DNA from: an uncultured Muribaculaceae bacterium
Lineage (GTDB): Bacteria; Bacteroidota; Bacteroidia; Bacteroidales; Muribaculaceae
Length of the DNA: 47,298 bases
Assembly (NCBI GenBank): GCA_910587075.1
Contig: CAJUKE010000023.1
Location: 1 to 47,298 of the forward strand
Reading direction: 5' to 3'
Positions 24,027-32,223 of this stretch are shown one piece after another. The translations under genes were made by a program, and so were the position numbers. Under the pieces are notes generated by a model. It was not told where the DNA came from. It saw only the letters and a program-made list of their open reading frames with translations, and ran no database searches. Each line of letters starts with the position of its first letter. Position 1 is the first letter of the stretch.

Positions 24027-24034
24027 TAAATTCG
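24027..24034 (+). promoter_or_regulatory. -7 element for the FKBP gene
   Basis: TAAATTCG fits the TAnnTTCG variant seen at other genes here and lies 32 bases before the ATG. The TTTTTT run just before it is the only upstream feature; no TTG is at the right distance. Confidence 0.45.
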
Positions 24035-24066
24035 CGGCACACTGAACAACAAACCGACCTACATCA

Positions 24067-24465
24067 ATGGCGAAACCTGAATACATACAGCGAAACCGCG
24101 AATGGCTTGAGGCCAAGGCGCGCGAGGAGGGTGTGAAGGCCCTCGACAAGGGAGTGCTCTACAAAGTGATTAAAAAAGGGAGCGGCAACGGACCCCAGCC
24201 CAACCGCGGCAGCGTGGTGACGGCCCACTACGTCGGGAAGACCATCAACGGCAAGACCTTCGACAGCAGCCGCGGCGGAGTGGCTCCGGCCTTCCGCCTG
24301 CGCGACCTCATACCCGGCTGGATCATAGCCATGCAGCAGATGCGCGTTGGCGACAAATGGGAGGTATACATCCCCGCCGAGCAGGGCTACGGGCGCTTCT
24401 CGCAGCCCGGCATCCCCGGCGGCTCCACCCTGGTGTTTGAAATAGAGCTGCTCGGCGTTTCCTGA
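24067..24465 (+). CDS. FKBP-type peptidyl-prolyl cis-trans isomerase
   Basis: The 132-residue protein is a single FKBP domain that would isomerise X-Pro bonds. Core motifs are VVTAHYVGKTINGKTFDSS, the LRDLIPGWIIAMQQM helix turn, GDKWEVYIPAEQGYG and STLVFEIELL, all in FKBP order. There is no signal peptide or lipobox, so it should be cytosolic, unlike the many exported FkpA-type proteins of Bacteroidota. It starts divergently from polA and is followed after 7 bases by yjbQ, so the two form an operon. Confidence 0.93.
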   Translation: MAKPEYIQRNREWLEAKAREEGVKALDKGVLYKVIKKGSGNGPQPNRGSVVTAHYVGKTINGKTFDSSRGGVAPAFRLRDLIPGWIIAMQQMRVGDKWEVYIPAEQGYGRFSQPGIPGGSTLVFEIELLGVS

Positions 24466-24472
24466 AAGGACC

Positions 24473-24886
24473 ATGGTACGGCAGACTGAATTCCGCCTCG
24501 AACCGAGGCGCAGGGGGTGCCATCTGGTCACCGGCGAGATTTTCCGCCACCTCCCAGCCGATATGCCGCGGGAGGGGCTGATAAATATTTTCGTGAAGCA
24601 CACGTCGTGCGGGCTCACCGTAAACGAGAACGCCGACCCCGATGTGCGCTCCGACCTGGCCCGCATCCTCGACCACGCGGTGCCGGAAAACGAGCCTTAC
24701 TACGAGCATACTTTCGAGGGAGCCGACGATATGCCGGCCCACGCCAAGTGCTCGCTCGTGGGCGCGTCGCTCACAATCCCCGTCACTGGTGGCCGCCCCA
24801 ACCTCGGCACCTGGCAGGGGATATACCTCTGCGAGTTCCGCGACCACGGGGGCCCGAGGTCGGTGGTGCTCACCGTCTACGGCTGA
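24473..24886 (+). CDS. yjbQ: YjbQ family protein (UPF0047)
   Basis: The 137-residue protein belongs to the YjbQ/UPF0047 family, whose members have weak thiamine-phosphate synthase activity; the true role is unsettled. The signature is clear: IFVKHTSCGLTVNEN with DPDVRSDL, then the histidine-rich HTFEGADDMPAHAKCSL and the final GTWQGIYLCEFRDHGGPR. The conserved histidines and cysteine needed for the metal/active site are all present. It is the second gene of the FKBP operon. Confidence 0.92.
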   Translation: MVRQTEFRLEPRRRGCHLVTGEIFRHLPADMPREGLINIFVKHTSCGLTVNENADPDVRSDLARILDHAVPENEPYYEHTFEGADDMPAHAKCSLVGASLTIPVTGGRPNLGTWQGIYLCEFRDHGGPRSVVLTVYG

Positions 24887-24919
24887 TTGCCGCCAAACGC
24901 GTAAACAGCTATAAGCAAA

Positions 24920-24957
24920 CCCCTTCATAAGCCGCGGAAAAGCGACTTATGAAGGGG
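24920..24957. terminator. Bidirectional hairpin between convergent genes
   Basis: CCCCTTCATAAG (24920-24931) pairs perfectly with CTTATGAAGGGG (24946-24957). It separates the end of plus yjbQ from the end of the minus adhesin-like gene. It shares CATAAGCCGC (24926-24935) with the hairpin at 19933-19983. Confidence 0.7.
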
Positions 24958-24986
24958 CTGACGTTATGGGATGTACCCGCGATGGG

Positions 24987-27392
24987 TTACTTCACGATGA
25001 TCTTGGTGGCCGAGTTGCCATGGCGCTTGATGTAGAGGCCGGGGGTGAGGGCGTCGGTGTTGACGCGTATGCCGTTGAGGTTGAAGTACTCGGCGGGGGC
25101 GTTGTCGGCGTCAACCGCCACGTTGTCGACTCCGGCTGAGGTCTTCACGACGCGGATGTCGGAGGGGTCGGAAACGTAAGGCACATAGTCGCGCGACGCG
25201 GAGGCGGTCACAGCGAAAGCGTGGTCGGCCGCGGGGTCGAGCCCTTCGAGTTTGAGCGAGGTCTCCTGGGTGTTGGCTACGGCCAGCGGGGTCATCAGGG
25301 TCTTGCCAGCGGCCACGTCCATTGTGATCTTGGCGTGGTCAACGAAGAACTGAGTGCCGCTCTTGTTCATGAAGGCTATGATCACGTTCGAGAGGTCGGC
25401 GTCGGCGGGGATGTTGTTGATGTGCATTACGCCGCTGTTGGAGCCTACCACCGGGGTGTCCATGAAGCCGGAGGCGATGGGCTGGGTGTCGCTCGGCGAG
25501 CGGAGAATCAGGGCGAACATACCCTCGGGTTCCTCCTGGCCGGTGTAGTCGAAGGAGCCTACGGTGGTCACCACGGTGGCTTCAACCTTGATGCCTCCCT
25601 GGGTGTGGCAGGAGAGGTCGAGCGCCGGGGTGTACACCAGGCCGGCCTGGCCGATGTAGCTTGTGCCGCCGGTACCGGCCATTCCGGCCGCCCATCGGGG
25701 CTGGGTGGCGCCCCAGGCGGTGGCGGTCCACCCCTTGGCACCGAAGTCGAAGGGGGAAACCCAGTCGTAGCCGGGGTTGTCGACGGTGCCCTCGGTGATC
25801 TTGTCGAACGACTCTTCGAGCACAACCACGTCCTTGGTGTCGGCCGCGGGGGTGAATACCTTGAAGGTCTCTACCTTGTAGTCGGTGGCGTGACCCAGCT
25901 GCTTCCATGAAGCGGTGAACGAGGTTGGGGTGGCGTCGGTCACCTCCTCGGTCTCGACCTTCAGGCCCACGATGCCGTCGACCCATACGACGTAGCTCGG
26001 CGAGGAGATGATGTCGCCGTTGACGGCCTGGACGTAGTAGGAGTATTCGTTTACGGGGTTGATGTCGCTCACGGTGTACTTGGTGGTGGCCAGGTCGCGG
26101 TCCTTGATCAGGAACGAGGTTGTGCCCCCTTCGGTGTAGTGGATGCGCAGGTCGTCGATGAAGAAATCAACCAGGCCGCGCTGAATCATCACGAGCCTTA
26201 CCTTGGTGACGTCGCTGCCGAGCGACTCCTTGGGGAACTTGTAGACGCAGCCCGAGGGGTCGGGGAGGTAGTAATAGGGGATGTGGGCTATGGGTTCCCA
26301 GTTGCCGGTTGTGGAGTGGAAGAGCTCCACGCGGAGGAGCGACATATCGTACTCGCTGTCCTGGGTCTGCGAGGCCTTCACCCAGAACTCCAGCCCGTCG
26401 ACGGGGTAGGGGATGGTCTCGGTCTCGATCATATCGCCCTCGGCGTCAAATTTGATTGCCACTGAGGGGGAGTTGTAGTTGCCGGCGTCGGTGGCAACCT
26501 GCTGCGTTCCGGCGGCGAGGTCGAAGGTCCAGCCTGCGGGATAACCGGGGTTGGCGGCGTTGATAGTGGTGCCGTCGGCGTTTACGTTGATGCCGTCGAA
26601 GTTCTGGAATACCTCGCCCGATACGGGGTTGGCCGACTTTTCGTAGCAGAGCACGTTAAGGCGGTACGCGGCGGCTCCGGGCACCTCTTCCCAGCAAGCT
26701 TCGAACTCGGTGGCCGATTTGTTGATGGCCGGGAGCGCGTAGGGGGTGGCGAGGCGGTCGTTGCGGAATTCAAGGCGCACGTCGTCGAGGAGCACAACGC
26801 CCCGCTCGGCGGTACACTGGATGTAGGAGGGCATATCGAGCGATGCCTCGGTGGCTACCAGGGTGAATTCCTGCCACTGGTCGGTGAGCGCGTAGTCCTC
26901 GGAGTCGGAACCGGGGCCGTAGTCATCGTCGCACACGGCCACCCATAGCGAGGCGCCTGACGCGTCGAGGGCCTTGGCGCGGAATGTGAAGGTGGCGGTG
27001 CCGGAGAGCATGAATTTCGGGGTGGTCAGGTAGCCGTTGCGGTTGATGGTCTCTTCGTAGTAATCATCGTAGTATGAATAGCCGTAGAGCGCCACGCAAC
27101 CACCGGCGGCGTGCACGCCGCGGCCGGTCCATCCGGGCTGGGCGGTATAGCTGTCGGGTATATGGTAGCCGTTTTCGAAAATCTCGTCGGCCGCGGGCGC
27201 CGATTCGGTGCCGTCGGTGAACTTGTCGAACTTCTCGTCGAGCAGCAGTTGCGACTCAACGGCGCGGCTGGGCGCGGCGTGGGCAACTTTCGCCCTGGGC
27301 GCGGGGGCTGTTTTCCCTTTTTCGAAGGGAATCGCGGCGGATGCTGAAAGAGCCATCGCGGCTGCCGCGGTAAGGAGTAGGATTTGCTTCAT
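24987..27392 (-). CDS. Large secreted adhesin-like protein with choice-of-anchor domains
   Basis: The 801-residue precursor has a signal peptide (about 1-19, MKQILLLTAAAAMALSASA). Two jelly-roll-like regions (about 55-205 and 530-690) resemble the cleaved-adhesin/choice-of-anchor J family; both contain a tail-like VLLDD or FFVDHAKI strand. Fibronectin-III-like segments lie between them (ATPYALPAINKSATEFEACW and SFTASWKQLGHATDYKVETF). The last 35 residues (from YFNLNGIRV to TKIIVK) form the short C-terminal beta domain seen on many exported Bacteroidales proteins. It follows the fimbrillin cluster but has its own promoter. Ligand unknown; a carbohydrate-binding role is possible. Confidence 0.7.
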   Translation of the reverse strand: MKQILLLTAAAAMALSASAAIPFEKGKTAPAPRAKVAHAAPSRAVESQLLLDEKFDKFTDGTESAPAADEIFENGYHIPDSYTAQPGWTGRGVHAAGGCVALYGYSYYDDYYEETINRNGYLTTPKFMLSGTATFTFRAKALDASGASLWVAVCDDDYGPGSDSEDYALTDQWQEFTLVATEASLDMPSYIQCTAERGVVLLDDVRLEFRNDRLATPYALPAINKSATEFEACWEEVPGAAAYRLNVLCYEKSANPVSGEVFQNFDGINVNADGTTINAANPGYPAGWTFDLAAGTQQVATDAGNYNSPSVAIKFDAEGDMIETETIPYPVDGLEFWVKASQTQDSEYDMSLLRVELFHSTTGNWEPIAHIPYYYLPDPSGCVYKFPKESLGSDVTKVRLVMIQRGLVDFFIDDLRIHYTEGGTTSFLIKDRDLATTKYTVSDINPVNEYSYYVQAVNGDIISSPSYVVWVDGIVGLKVETEEVTDATPTSFTASWKQLGHATDYKVETFKVFTPAADTKDVVVLEESFDKITEGTVDNPGYDWVSPFDFGAKGWTATAWGATQPRWAAGMAGTGGTSYIGQAGLVYTPALDLSCHTQGGIKVEATVVTTVGSFDYTGQEEPEGMFALILRSPSDTQPIASGFMDTPVVGSNSGVMHINNIPADADLSNVIIAFMNKSGTQFFVDHAKITMDVAAGKTLMTPLAVANTQETSLKLEGLDPAADHAFAVTASASRDYVPYVSDPSDIRVVKTSAGVDNVAVDADNAPAEYFNLNGIRVNTDALTPGLYIKRHGNSATKIIVK

Positions 27393-27479
27393 AAGCGTTG
27401 TGGTAAATTGTTAGGCGTATGCGGGCCGACTGGTGATGCCGCGCATAACGTTTTGATGTGATTGTACAGATGATGGCGG

Positions 27480-27510
27480 CAAAGATAGCGATAGGAATCC
27501 GAATACGCAA
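27480..27510 (-). promoter_or_regulatory. Promoter of the adhesin-like gene
   Basis: On the minus strand TTG (27510-27508), 20 bases, then TATCTTTG (27487-27480): a full match to the local consensus. It predicts a start near 27473 and an untranslated leader of about 80 bases. Confidence 0.75.
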
Positions 27511-27580
27511 GCAAAATGAAGCTTCCGCGGCAAAAATTTGTCATAATTGTTTCTGCCGGCGACGTCGCGCCCTGAGGCGA

Positions 27581-27634
27581 AGCGAGGCCGGATACGCCGG
27601 GCGTAAGTGCCGCCGCGGTATATCCGGCCTCGCT
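27581..27634 (-). terminator. Hairpin after the fimbrillin gene
   Basis: AGCGAGGCCGGATA (27581-27594) pairs perfectly over 14 bases with TATCCGGCCTCGCT (27621-27634) around a 26-base GC-rich loop. It stands 25 bases beyond the fimbrillin stop and probably ends that operon, though no T run follows immediately. Confidence 0.6.
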
Positions 27635-27658
27635 ATGAGCGGGTTGTGTGGCCGAGGG

Positions 27659-28753
27659 TTATTCGAAGGTTGTCTCCACGTCGATGTAGGTGTCGACCGT
27701 GGGCTGGCCGAACTCGATGGAGCCCATTTCGGAGTTGGCGTTGACCACGAGGTTGTAAACGTAGTGGTAGCCGGGCTTCCATTCAGAGAACTGGCTGGTG
27801 GAGAGGGGGAACTTAAGTAAGCCATCGCCGAAGGTGCTACCCTCTACGATGTTCTCCTCCGGGGTGTTGGCGTTAGGCCAGAGCTTCACGCCTGACTTGG
27901 CATCGTATACCGAGCACATAAGCGACATATAGTTGTCCTGTCCGGCACCGTGCGAGCGCCAGGTAAGGTTCTGCGGAATCAGGTACTTCGGGCCTCCGAG
28001 TCCGGTGTCGCTCAGGTCGACGGGGGTGGTGGTAAGGGTCACAACCTCGTCGGGGCGCTGCGACATATGGAGAAGGTAGGGGTAAATGTCGGAGAGGTTG
28101 CTCCAGGTGCCGGTCGACTCGGCTGTGGCGGTTCCGGCGGTCGAAGCCGAGGGGAATGTGAAGTCGCCCTTGGCGCGGATATTGGCCAGGGCCACGTTCG
28201 ACACGTCGACCCTGAGGTCGGCGTTGGTGGAGCTGAGCAGCACGGTTACCTTGGCAAGCGCGTGGCGGAAGTTGAACACTACCTGGGCGTTGGGCTGCGA
28301 GCCGTTGCCGGTGAGGTCGGGGCTTACGGCGTAAATCAGGTCCTTGTCGCCGGCGTGGTTGGAGTAGCTCACGGGTTTCAGCGGGCCGTCGGCGCCGACC
28401 CAGGTCGAGGGGGCGAAAGCGTAGAAATCGACCGTCTCGGCAGGCCAGTATTTCAGCGGCGAGTAGGTCCAGGTGTTTCCTGAGGTTTTGGTTACAGCGA
28501 CGTTGTCCATGAACGTCACTTTGTCAGCGCCCTCGCCCGTGTAGGCGTAGACGTTGAACTCGGTAAGATTGTTAGTCGTGACATCGGCACCGGCGCGCGA
28601 GGCGAACTCCGTGTTGGCGGCGAAGCGGATCGCGTTGCCCGATTCCGGGTCAGGCTGTCGCGGGCTGTCGGTTTCGGAACAGGAGGTTAGGGCTGCTGTG
28701 GCGATAGCGAACAGGGCGACTTTTGAAATCTGGTGTTTATTCATATCCATCAT
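27659..28753 (-). CDS. Fimbrillin-family lipoprotein
   Basis: The 364-residue precursor has a lipoprotein signal with lipobox ALTSC (C25) and then an FAANTEFASRAG-type segment typical of fimbrillin-like proteins. These are processed at an arginine and assembled by strand exchange in the FimA/Mfa system. Later strands (KYWPAETVDFYAFAP, VFNFRHALAKVTV) match the fimbrillin-family core. It is the last gene of the DUF3575-DUF5119 cluster, 51 bases after DUF5119. Starts at 28753, 28750 or 28744 are all possible. It may be a minor or tip subunit; no dedicated anchor protein or protease is nearby. Confidence 0.82.
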   Translation of the reverse strand: MMDMNKHQISKVALFAIATAALTSCSETDSPRQPDPESGNAIRFAANTEFASRAGADVTTNNLTEFNVYAYTGEGADKVTFMDNVAVTKTSGNTWTYSPLKYWPAETVDFYAFAPSTWVGADGPLKPVSYSNHAGDKDLIYAVSPDLTGNGSQPNAQVVFNFRHALAKVTVLLSSTNADLRVDVSNVALANIRAKGDFTFPSASTAGTATAESTGTWSNLSDIYPYLLHMSQRPDEVVTLTTTPVDLSDTGLGGPKYLIPQNLTWRSHGAGQDNYMSLMCSVYDAKSGVKLWPNANTPEENIVEGSTFGDGLLKFPLSTSQFSEWKPGYHYVYNLVVNANSEMGSIEFGQPTVDTYIDVETTFE

Positions 28754-28804
28754 TGTTAAAAATATTTCATTATCAGGTTCGAAATGGGGGTGCGTGTCGG
28801 TCTG

Positions 28805-29767
28805 TCAGGTCGTTAGGTCGATATTCACCACGTTCCATCCGTCGATTCCGACGATTATGCCTACGTCGGAGCCATCCCCTCCGGGATCCGGCGGTATGGA
28901 GTCAGGGGGTATTTCAATCTCCTGTATGGTTATAACAACGTCGCGGGGATTTGGTGCGGTGCGTATCTGGTCGGTGACGTCGAATTCCTTGCTCAGCCGC
29001 TGCCCGTCGGTGCGGGTAATGTCGAGCCGGAGGATATGTTTCGCTGTTCCGGGCACCGGGCCGAAGCAGGTGGCCGAGCCGGAGAGGGCGGAATCGTCGC
29101 CGGTGGCTGACATCTCTATGCCGAGCGAGCAGGCGAGCGGCTCGGGTCGCCCCTTCGACAGATTGACGCACGACGCCATGCGGTCGATAAGCGACTGCGA
29201 GGCGCGGAGCAGCTCCTTGTTGCGCACTTCGAGCACCCTCACGGTGTAGCGGGAGCAGAGTGGCCTCGGCGAGCACCTCACAAGCCCCTTGCCGCACTCC
29301 TTGACTTTGCCCGACGGAAGGGTGTACGAAACGCCGCAGGGCGTAACTTCGAGATGCCTTACCGTGGCGGCGTAGAGGTTGCCGCACCCGCGGGTCACGC
29401 CCGACGAGGTTTTCAGGTGGGCCACGGCTCCGTCGAACGAGCCGAGGTCGTCGGCGCGGATTCCCGGCAGGTCGTTGTTGAAAGCGAGCATAGCGTAGGT
29501 GCCAACAGGGAGCGTCACCTCGCCGCCGTCGCGCCCCGCGATGTCGAATCGCCATATTTTGGCACCCTGGGATAAGGGGTAGAACATCAGGGTCATACCC
29601 TGCGGCGAGGCTTCGGGATAGTCGTCCCACTCGAACAGGACGTTGATGGCCCGCTCGATTCCGACGGGACACACAACATCCTTGTGGGAGCACGCTGTGC
29701 CCGCGAGCGACAGGACCCCGAGTATCAGCGTCAAAAGCAGCGTTATGCGGGTTCCCGGCGTTCTCAT
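28805..29767 (-). CDS. DUF5119-like lipoprotein of a fimbrial cluster
   Basis: The 320-residue precursor begins with a lipoprotein signal (TLILGVLSLAGTAC, C26). After it come VLFEWDDYPEASPQGMTLMFYPL and a GTYAMLAFNND strand, features of the DUF5119 family found beside DUF3575 and fimbrillins in Bacteroidales. By analogy with Mfa2/FimB it may anchor or cap a fimbria at the cell surface. Its ATG at 29767 overlaps the DUF3575 stop by four bases (ATGA), which fixes the start and implies coupled translation. Its tail is acidic and Pro/Gly-rich. Function is inferred from neighbours. Confidence 0.75.
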   Translation of the reverse strand: MRTPGTRITLLLTLILGVLSLAGTACSHKDVVCPVGIERAINVLFEWDDYPEASPQGMTLMFYPLSQGAKIWRFDIAGRDGGEVTLPVGTYAMLAFNNDLPGIRADDLGSFDGAVAHLKTSSGVTRGCGNLYAATVRHLEVTPCGVSYTLPSGKVKECGKGLVRCSPRPLCSRYTVRVLEVRNKELLRASQSLIDRMASCVNLSKGRPEPLACSLGIEMSATGDDSALSGSATCFGPVPGTAKHILRLDITRTDGQRLSKEFDVTDQIRTAPNPRDVVITIQEIEIPPDSIPPDPGGDGSDVGIIVGIDGWNVVNIDLTT

Positions 29768-30408
29768 AGCGGATAGTCGGGTTTGTTGTGTTTTCCACTG
29801 CCGGGGAACCATACGAGGGTCACCTCCAGGCCGGTGATGCCGATATAGCGGTGGAAACCGCTGCTTACGCAGTAGTATTCACCGCACTGAGGGCGGTATT
29901 TCACGAGGTCGCCCCCCGAGTAGCCCGCCCTGACGCTGAAGTCGATGTTGAGGCGGTCGGCCACGCGTATCGAGTAGCCGTAGCTCACCCCAGCCCCGTA
30001 GGTGAGCCCGGGCGACATCCACCCCTCTCGACCGAACTCGAAATCGTAGCTCAGCAGCGAGCCGTAAATGCCGACGTGGTGCCCGGTGAGAGCCCTTTGG
30101 CGCGACTTTTCGCCGGGCCAGAAACGCATCTCGCCCCAGCCGCCATAGACGCGCCAATAGCGGTGGCGGCTGTCGTTGCTCCACCACGCCCACACACCTT
30201 CGGCCGAGAGCGACCATCGCCGGGCCAGGCTGACCTCGATGCCGAGGTCGGGGGTGAGGAGGGCGTCGTGGAGCAGGTTGGTCTTCACGGCCACCCTCGG
30301 GTAGCAGTCGTCGCATTCATCACAGCGGGCGGCCGCCATAGGGGCTATGGCGGCTGCGATACATACGGTTAGAGCAATTCTTAGCTTGGCTGTGATGGAT
30401 GCGGACAT
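29764..30408 (-). CDS. DUF3575 outer-membrane barrel protein
   Basis: The 214-residue precursor has a signal peptide (about 1-27). The mature part begins VAVKTNLLHDALLTPDLGIEVSL, the hallmark of DUF3575, followed by amphipathic strands (WSLSAEGVWAWW, GVSYGYSIRVADRLNIDFSV) that suggest an eight-strand outer-membrane barrel. DUF3575 proteins head clusters with DUF5119 and fimbrillin genes, so an assembly or anchoring role for the surface fibre is likely. A small palindrome (ATGGTA-TCT-TACCAT, 30431-30445) lies 23 bases upstream and may be an operator. Confidence 0.82.
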   Translation of the reverse strand: MSASITAKLRIALTVCIAAAIAPMAAARCDECDDCYPRVAVKTNLLHDALLTPDLGIEVSLARRWSLSAEGVWAWWSNDSRHRYWRVYGGWGEMRFWPGEKSRQRALTGHHVGIYGSLLSYDFEFGREGWMSPGLTYGAGVSYGYSIRVADRLNIDFSVRAGYSGGDLVKYRPQCGEYYCVSSGFHRYIGITGLEVTLVWFPGSGKHNKPDYPL

Positions 30409-30482
30409 CTGTTTCTGACGGTAATATACTATGGTATCTTACCATCAGAACAACCCTCGCCGCGCCAAAGTTCGGTAAGGGA

Positions 30483-31412
30483 TCAGTTACCCCGGTGCGG
30501 TCGGCGAGCTATGATTATGAATATCCAGGTAGTTAGGCAGAAGGGCGCGGTGAGTGTAGGCAAACCCGCCCATCCGGCGAGCGCCCCTACAGCGGCCTGA
30601 AAGGGCAGCGTCGCGATGATCGCGGCTATGGCCGGCCACGCGGGTCGGCGGCCGATGGTGAATACCGACCCGATGGCGATACCCGTCAGTGCCGGGTTGA
30701 AGCCGTAGAGGCCGTCAGCTATCGCCCGGGGTTCCCCGTTGAAGAGCACCGCGGCGCCGATGGCTATCGCCGAGCCCGCGGCGCACCACAGCGCCGCCCG
30801 GAGGTCGCTCACCGCGAGTCCCGCGAGAAACAGAGCGCCGGTTATGGCGGAATTGATGAGGAACACCTGCGACACCCCTTTGAGCCACCCCTCGGCGAGG
30901 GTGGCCGCTGAAAGTCTCGCGCAAGTTGGCGCGGCGGGCGCGGCCTCGGCGGGTGGCACCGCCCCGGAGGCAGCGAGGCAGAGTAGCAGCGCCCAGGTGA
31001 GCAGTACGAAGGGGAATGTGAGCGAACCGATGCCGAGCGGCTTCAGCAGCCTGTCGAGCGCGGCGCGGGCCAGCGGCGCGAGCATAGCGCCGATAATTAG
31101 CGCTATCCACATCGCCGCGGTGTCGGCCAAAAACGTCGGGAGGGCGCATCCGACAAGGATGCCGTTGAAGCCCCACAAGCCTTGAACGCCATCGCTCTCG
31201 CCGCGGCGCCGGAAGGCGAGCACCCCGGCCAGCGTTGACACCGCCAGGCCGAGCACCGCTCCCCAGGCCACCTGCGGCGTGCCGCATTCAAAGGCTCCCC
31301 AGAAGATACCTGCCAGGAAGAGCGCCCCAGCGAGCGCGTCGCGCTGAAACATTACCTGCCCCGCGCCGTTGAGCAGGGATAACAATGCCTTACCGAGGCG
31401 TTTCGAGTCCAT
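30483..31412 (-). CDS. Urea transporter (UT family)
   Basis: This 309-residue integral membrane protein has about ten hydrophobic segments arranged as two homologous halves, as in bacterial and mammalian urea transporters. Each half carries the family's signature pair: LWGFNGILVGCALP with SLTFPFVLLTW in the first, and LYGFNPALTGIAIG with TAPFCLTTW in the second. Urea would pass down its gradient. No urease or nickel genes occur in the window. It starts 33 bases after the antitoxin stop on the same strand and could be co-transcribed with that module. Alternative small amide substrates cannot be excluded. Confidence 0.88.
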   Translation of the reverse strand: MDSKRLGKALLSLLNGAGQVMFQRDALAGALFLAGIFWGAFECGTPQVAWGAVLGLAVSTLAGVLAFRRRGESDGVQGLWGFNGILVGCALPTFLADTAAMWIALIIGAMLAPLARAALDRLLKPLGIGSLTFPFVLLTWALLLCLAASGAVPPAEAAPAAPTCARLSAATLAEGWLKGVSQVFLINSAITGALFLAGLAVSDLRAALWCAAGSAIAIGAAVLFNGEPRAIADGLYGFNPALTGIAIGSVFTIGRRPAWPAIAAIIATLPFQAAVGALAGWAGLPTLTAPFCLTTWIFIIIARRPHRGN

Positions 31413-31445
31413 AAAGTCGCGTCTTGAGTGATGAAACCTTGGTTT

Positions 31446-31757
31446 TCAGCACAGCGAGAGCGACACACCGCCGAAAGAGAACGCGGCGGGAACACCCATA
31501 GCCTTGAAGGCTCTGACGATGGTTCCTACGGTGAGGTTGTGCCCCCTTTCTATCCTTGACACCTGCGCTCTTTGAACGCCCATAAGCTCGCCAAGTTGTT
31601 CTTGAGTAAGGTTCTTCTCCTTTCTCGCTTGTTTAATGGCTTCACCAATTAGAAAAGAGTGCAATTCGGCTTCCATCGCGTCGCGGCGAGGTGTACCTTT
31701 CTCGCCAACAACGCGGTCAAGCATTTCATCGTGGGTATATAATTTCATCTTTTCCAT
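31446..31757 (-). CDS. XRE-family antitoxin, HigA type (module 1)
   Basis: The 103-residue protein has an XRE helix-turn-helix (LTQEQLGELMGVQRAQVSRIERG, about 50-72) near its C-terminal half and an N-terminal extension (MKLYTHDEMLDRVVG) suited to toxin binding. It follows the toxin gene with only 3 bases between, the toxin-first order of HigBA-type modules. It would neutralise the toxin and repress the shared promoter. An internal ATG three codons in is an alternative start. Confidence 0.87.
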   Translation of the reverse strand: MEKMKLYTHDEMLDRVVGEKGTPRRDAMEAELHSFLIGEAIKQARKEKNLTQEQLGELMGVQRAQVSRIERGHNLTVGTIVRAFKAMGVPAAFSFGGVSLSLC

Positions 31758-31760
31758 AGC

Positions 31761-32102
31761 CTATCTGTTTTTCTCGTTGTAATATTTTTTCCTCAAAGCC
31801 TCTGCGTGTGCTAATTCACTCTCGGGTGTCTTTTGTGTCTTTTTGACAAAACCGTGGGTAGCTATCACGAGGTTTCCTGTGTCTTTGTCCCAGAACGAAA
31901 GCAGACGATACTTGAAGCCTTGGTATATGGTTCGGAATTCCCATATATCATCGTTCAGTTTCTTGAACAGCTCTTTATCCATAAAGTAGCGGCTCTTGGA
32001 AATGTTGTAGGCAATCTTGTCCTTCACCTTGTCGGGTAATGATTCAAGAAAGACCACAGCCTCTTCCATATAGGTCACATCAAACTTCGCTTTGAGTTCC
32101 AT
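31761..32102 (-). CDS. RelE/ParE-superfamily toxin, HigB/Gp49-like (module 1)
   Basis: The 113-residue basic protein has the Gp49-like HigB pattern: LFKKLNDDIWEFRTIYQGFKYRLLSFWD followed by THGFVKKTQKTPESEL and an A-x-x-LRKKYY tail. Such toxins cut mRNA on the ribosome. The Lys-Lys-Thr segment and Arg residues expected for RNA cleavage are present. It is the first gene of the two-gene module and its promoter lies immediately upstream. Confidence 0.88.
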   Translation of the reverse strand: MELKAKFDVTYMEEAVVFLESLPDKVKDKIAYNISKSRYFMDKELFKKLNDDIWEFRTIYQGFKYRLLSFWDKDTGNLVIATHGFVKKTQKTPESELAHAEALRKKYYNEKNR

Positions 32103-32122
32103 TTAGATTTTGTTTTAGGTTA

Positions 32123-32150
32123 CAAAGATACGAATGATGTTACATATATG
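32123..32150 (-). promoter_or_regulatory. Promoter and possible operator of toxin module 1
   Basis: TATCTTTG (32130-32123, minus) is a perfect -7 element, 21 bases before the toxin ATG. The palindrome CATATATG (32143-32150) lies in the spacer where a bound antitoxin would block polymerase. No exact TTG is found upstream; TTTCC is nearest. Confidence 0.55.
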
Positions 32151-32223
32151 GAAACAAACTGGCGATTATTTTTGTTTCGTTTCGGAATTTAAGGAAAACG
32201 AATAGGGGGCGGGTAGTGGCGGG

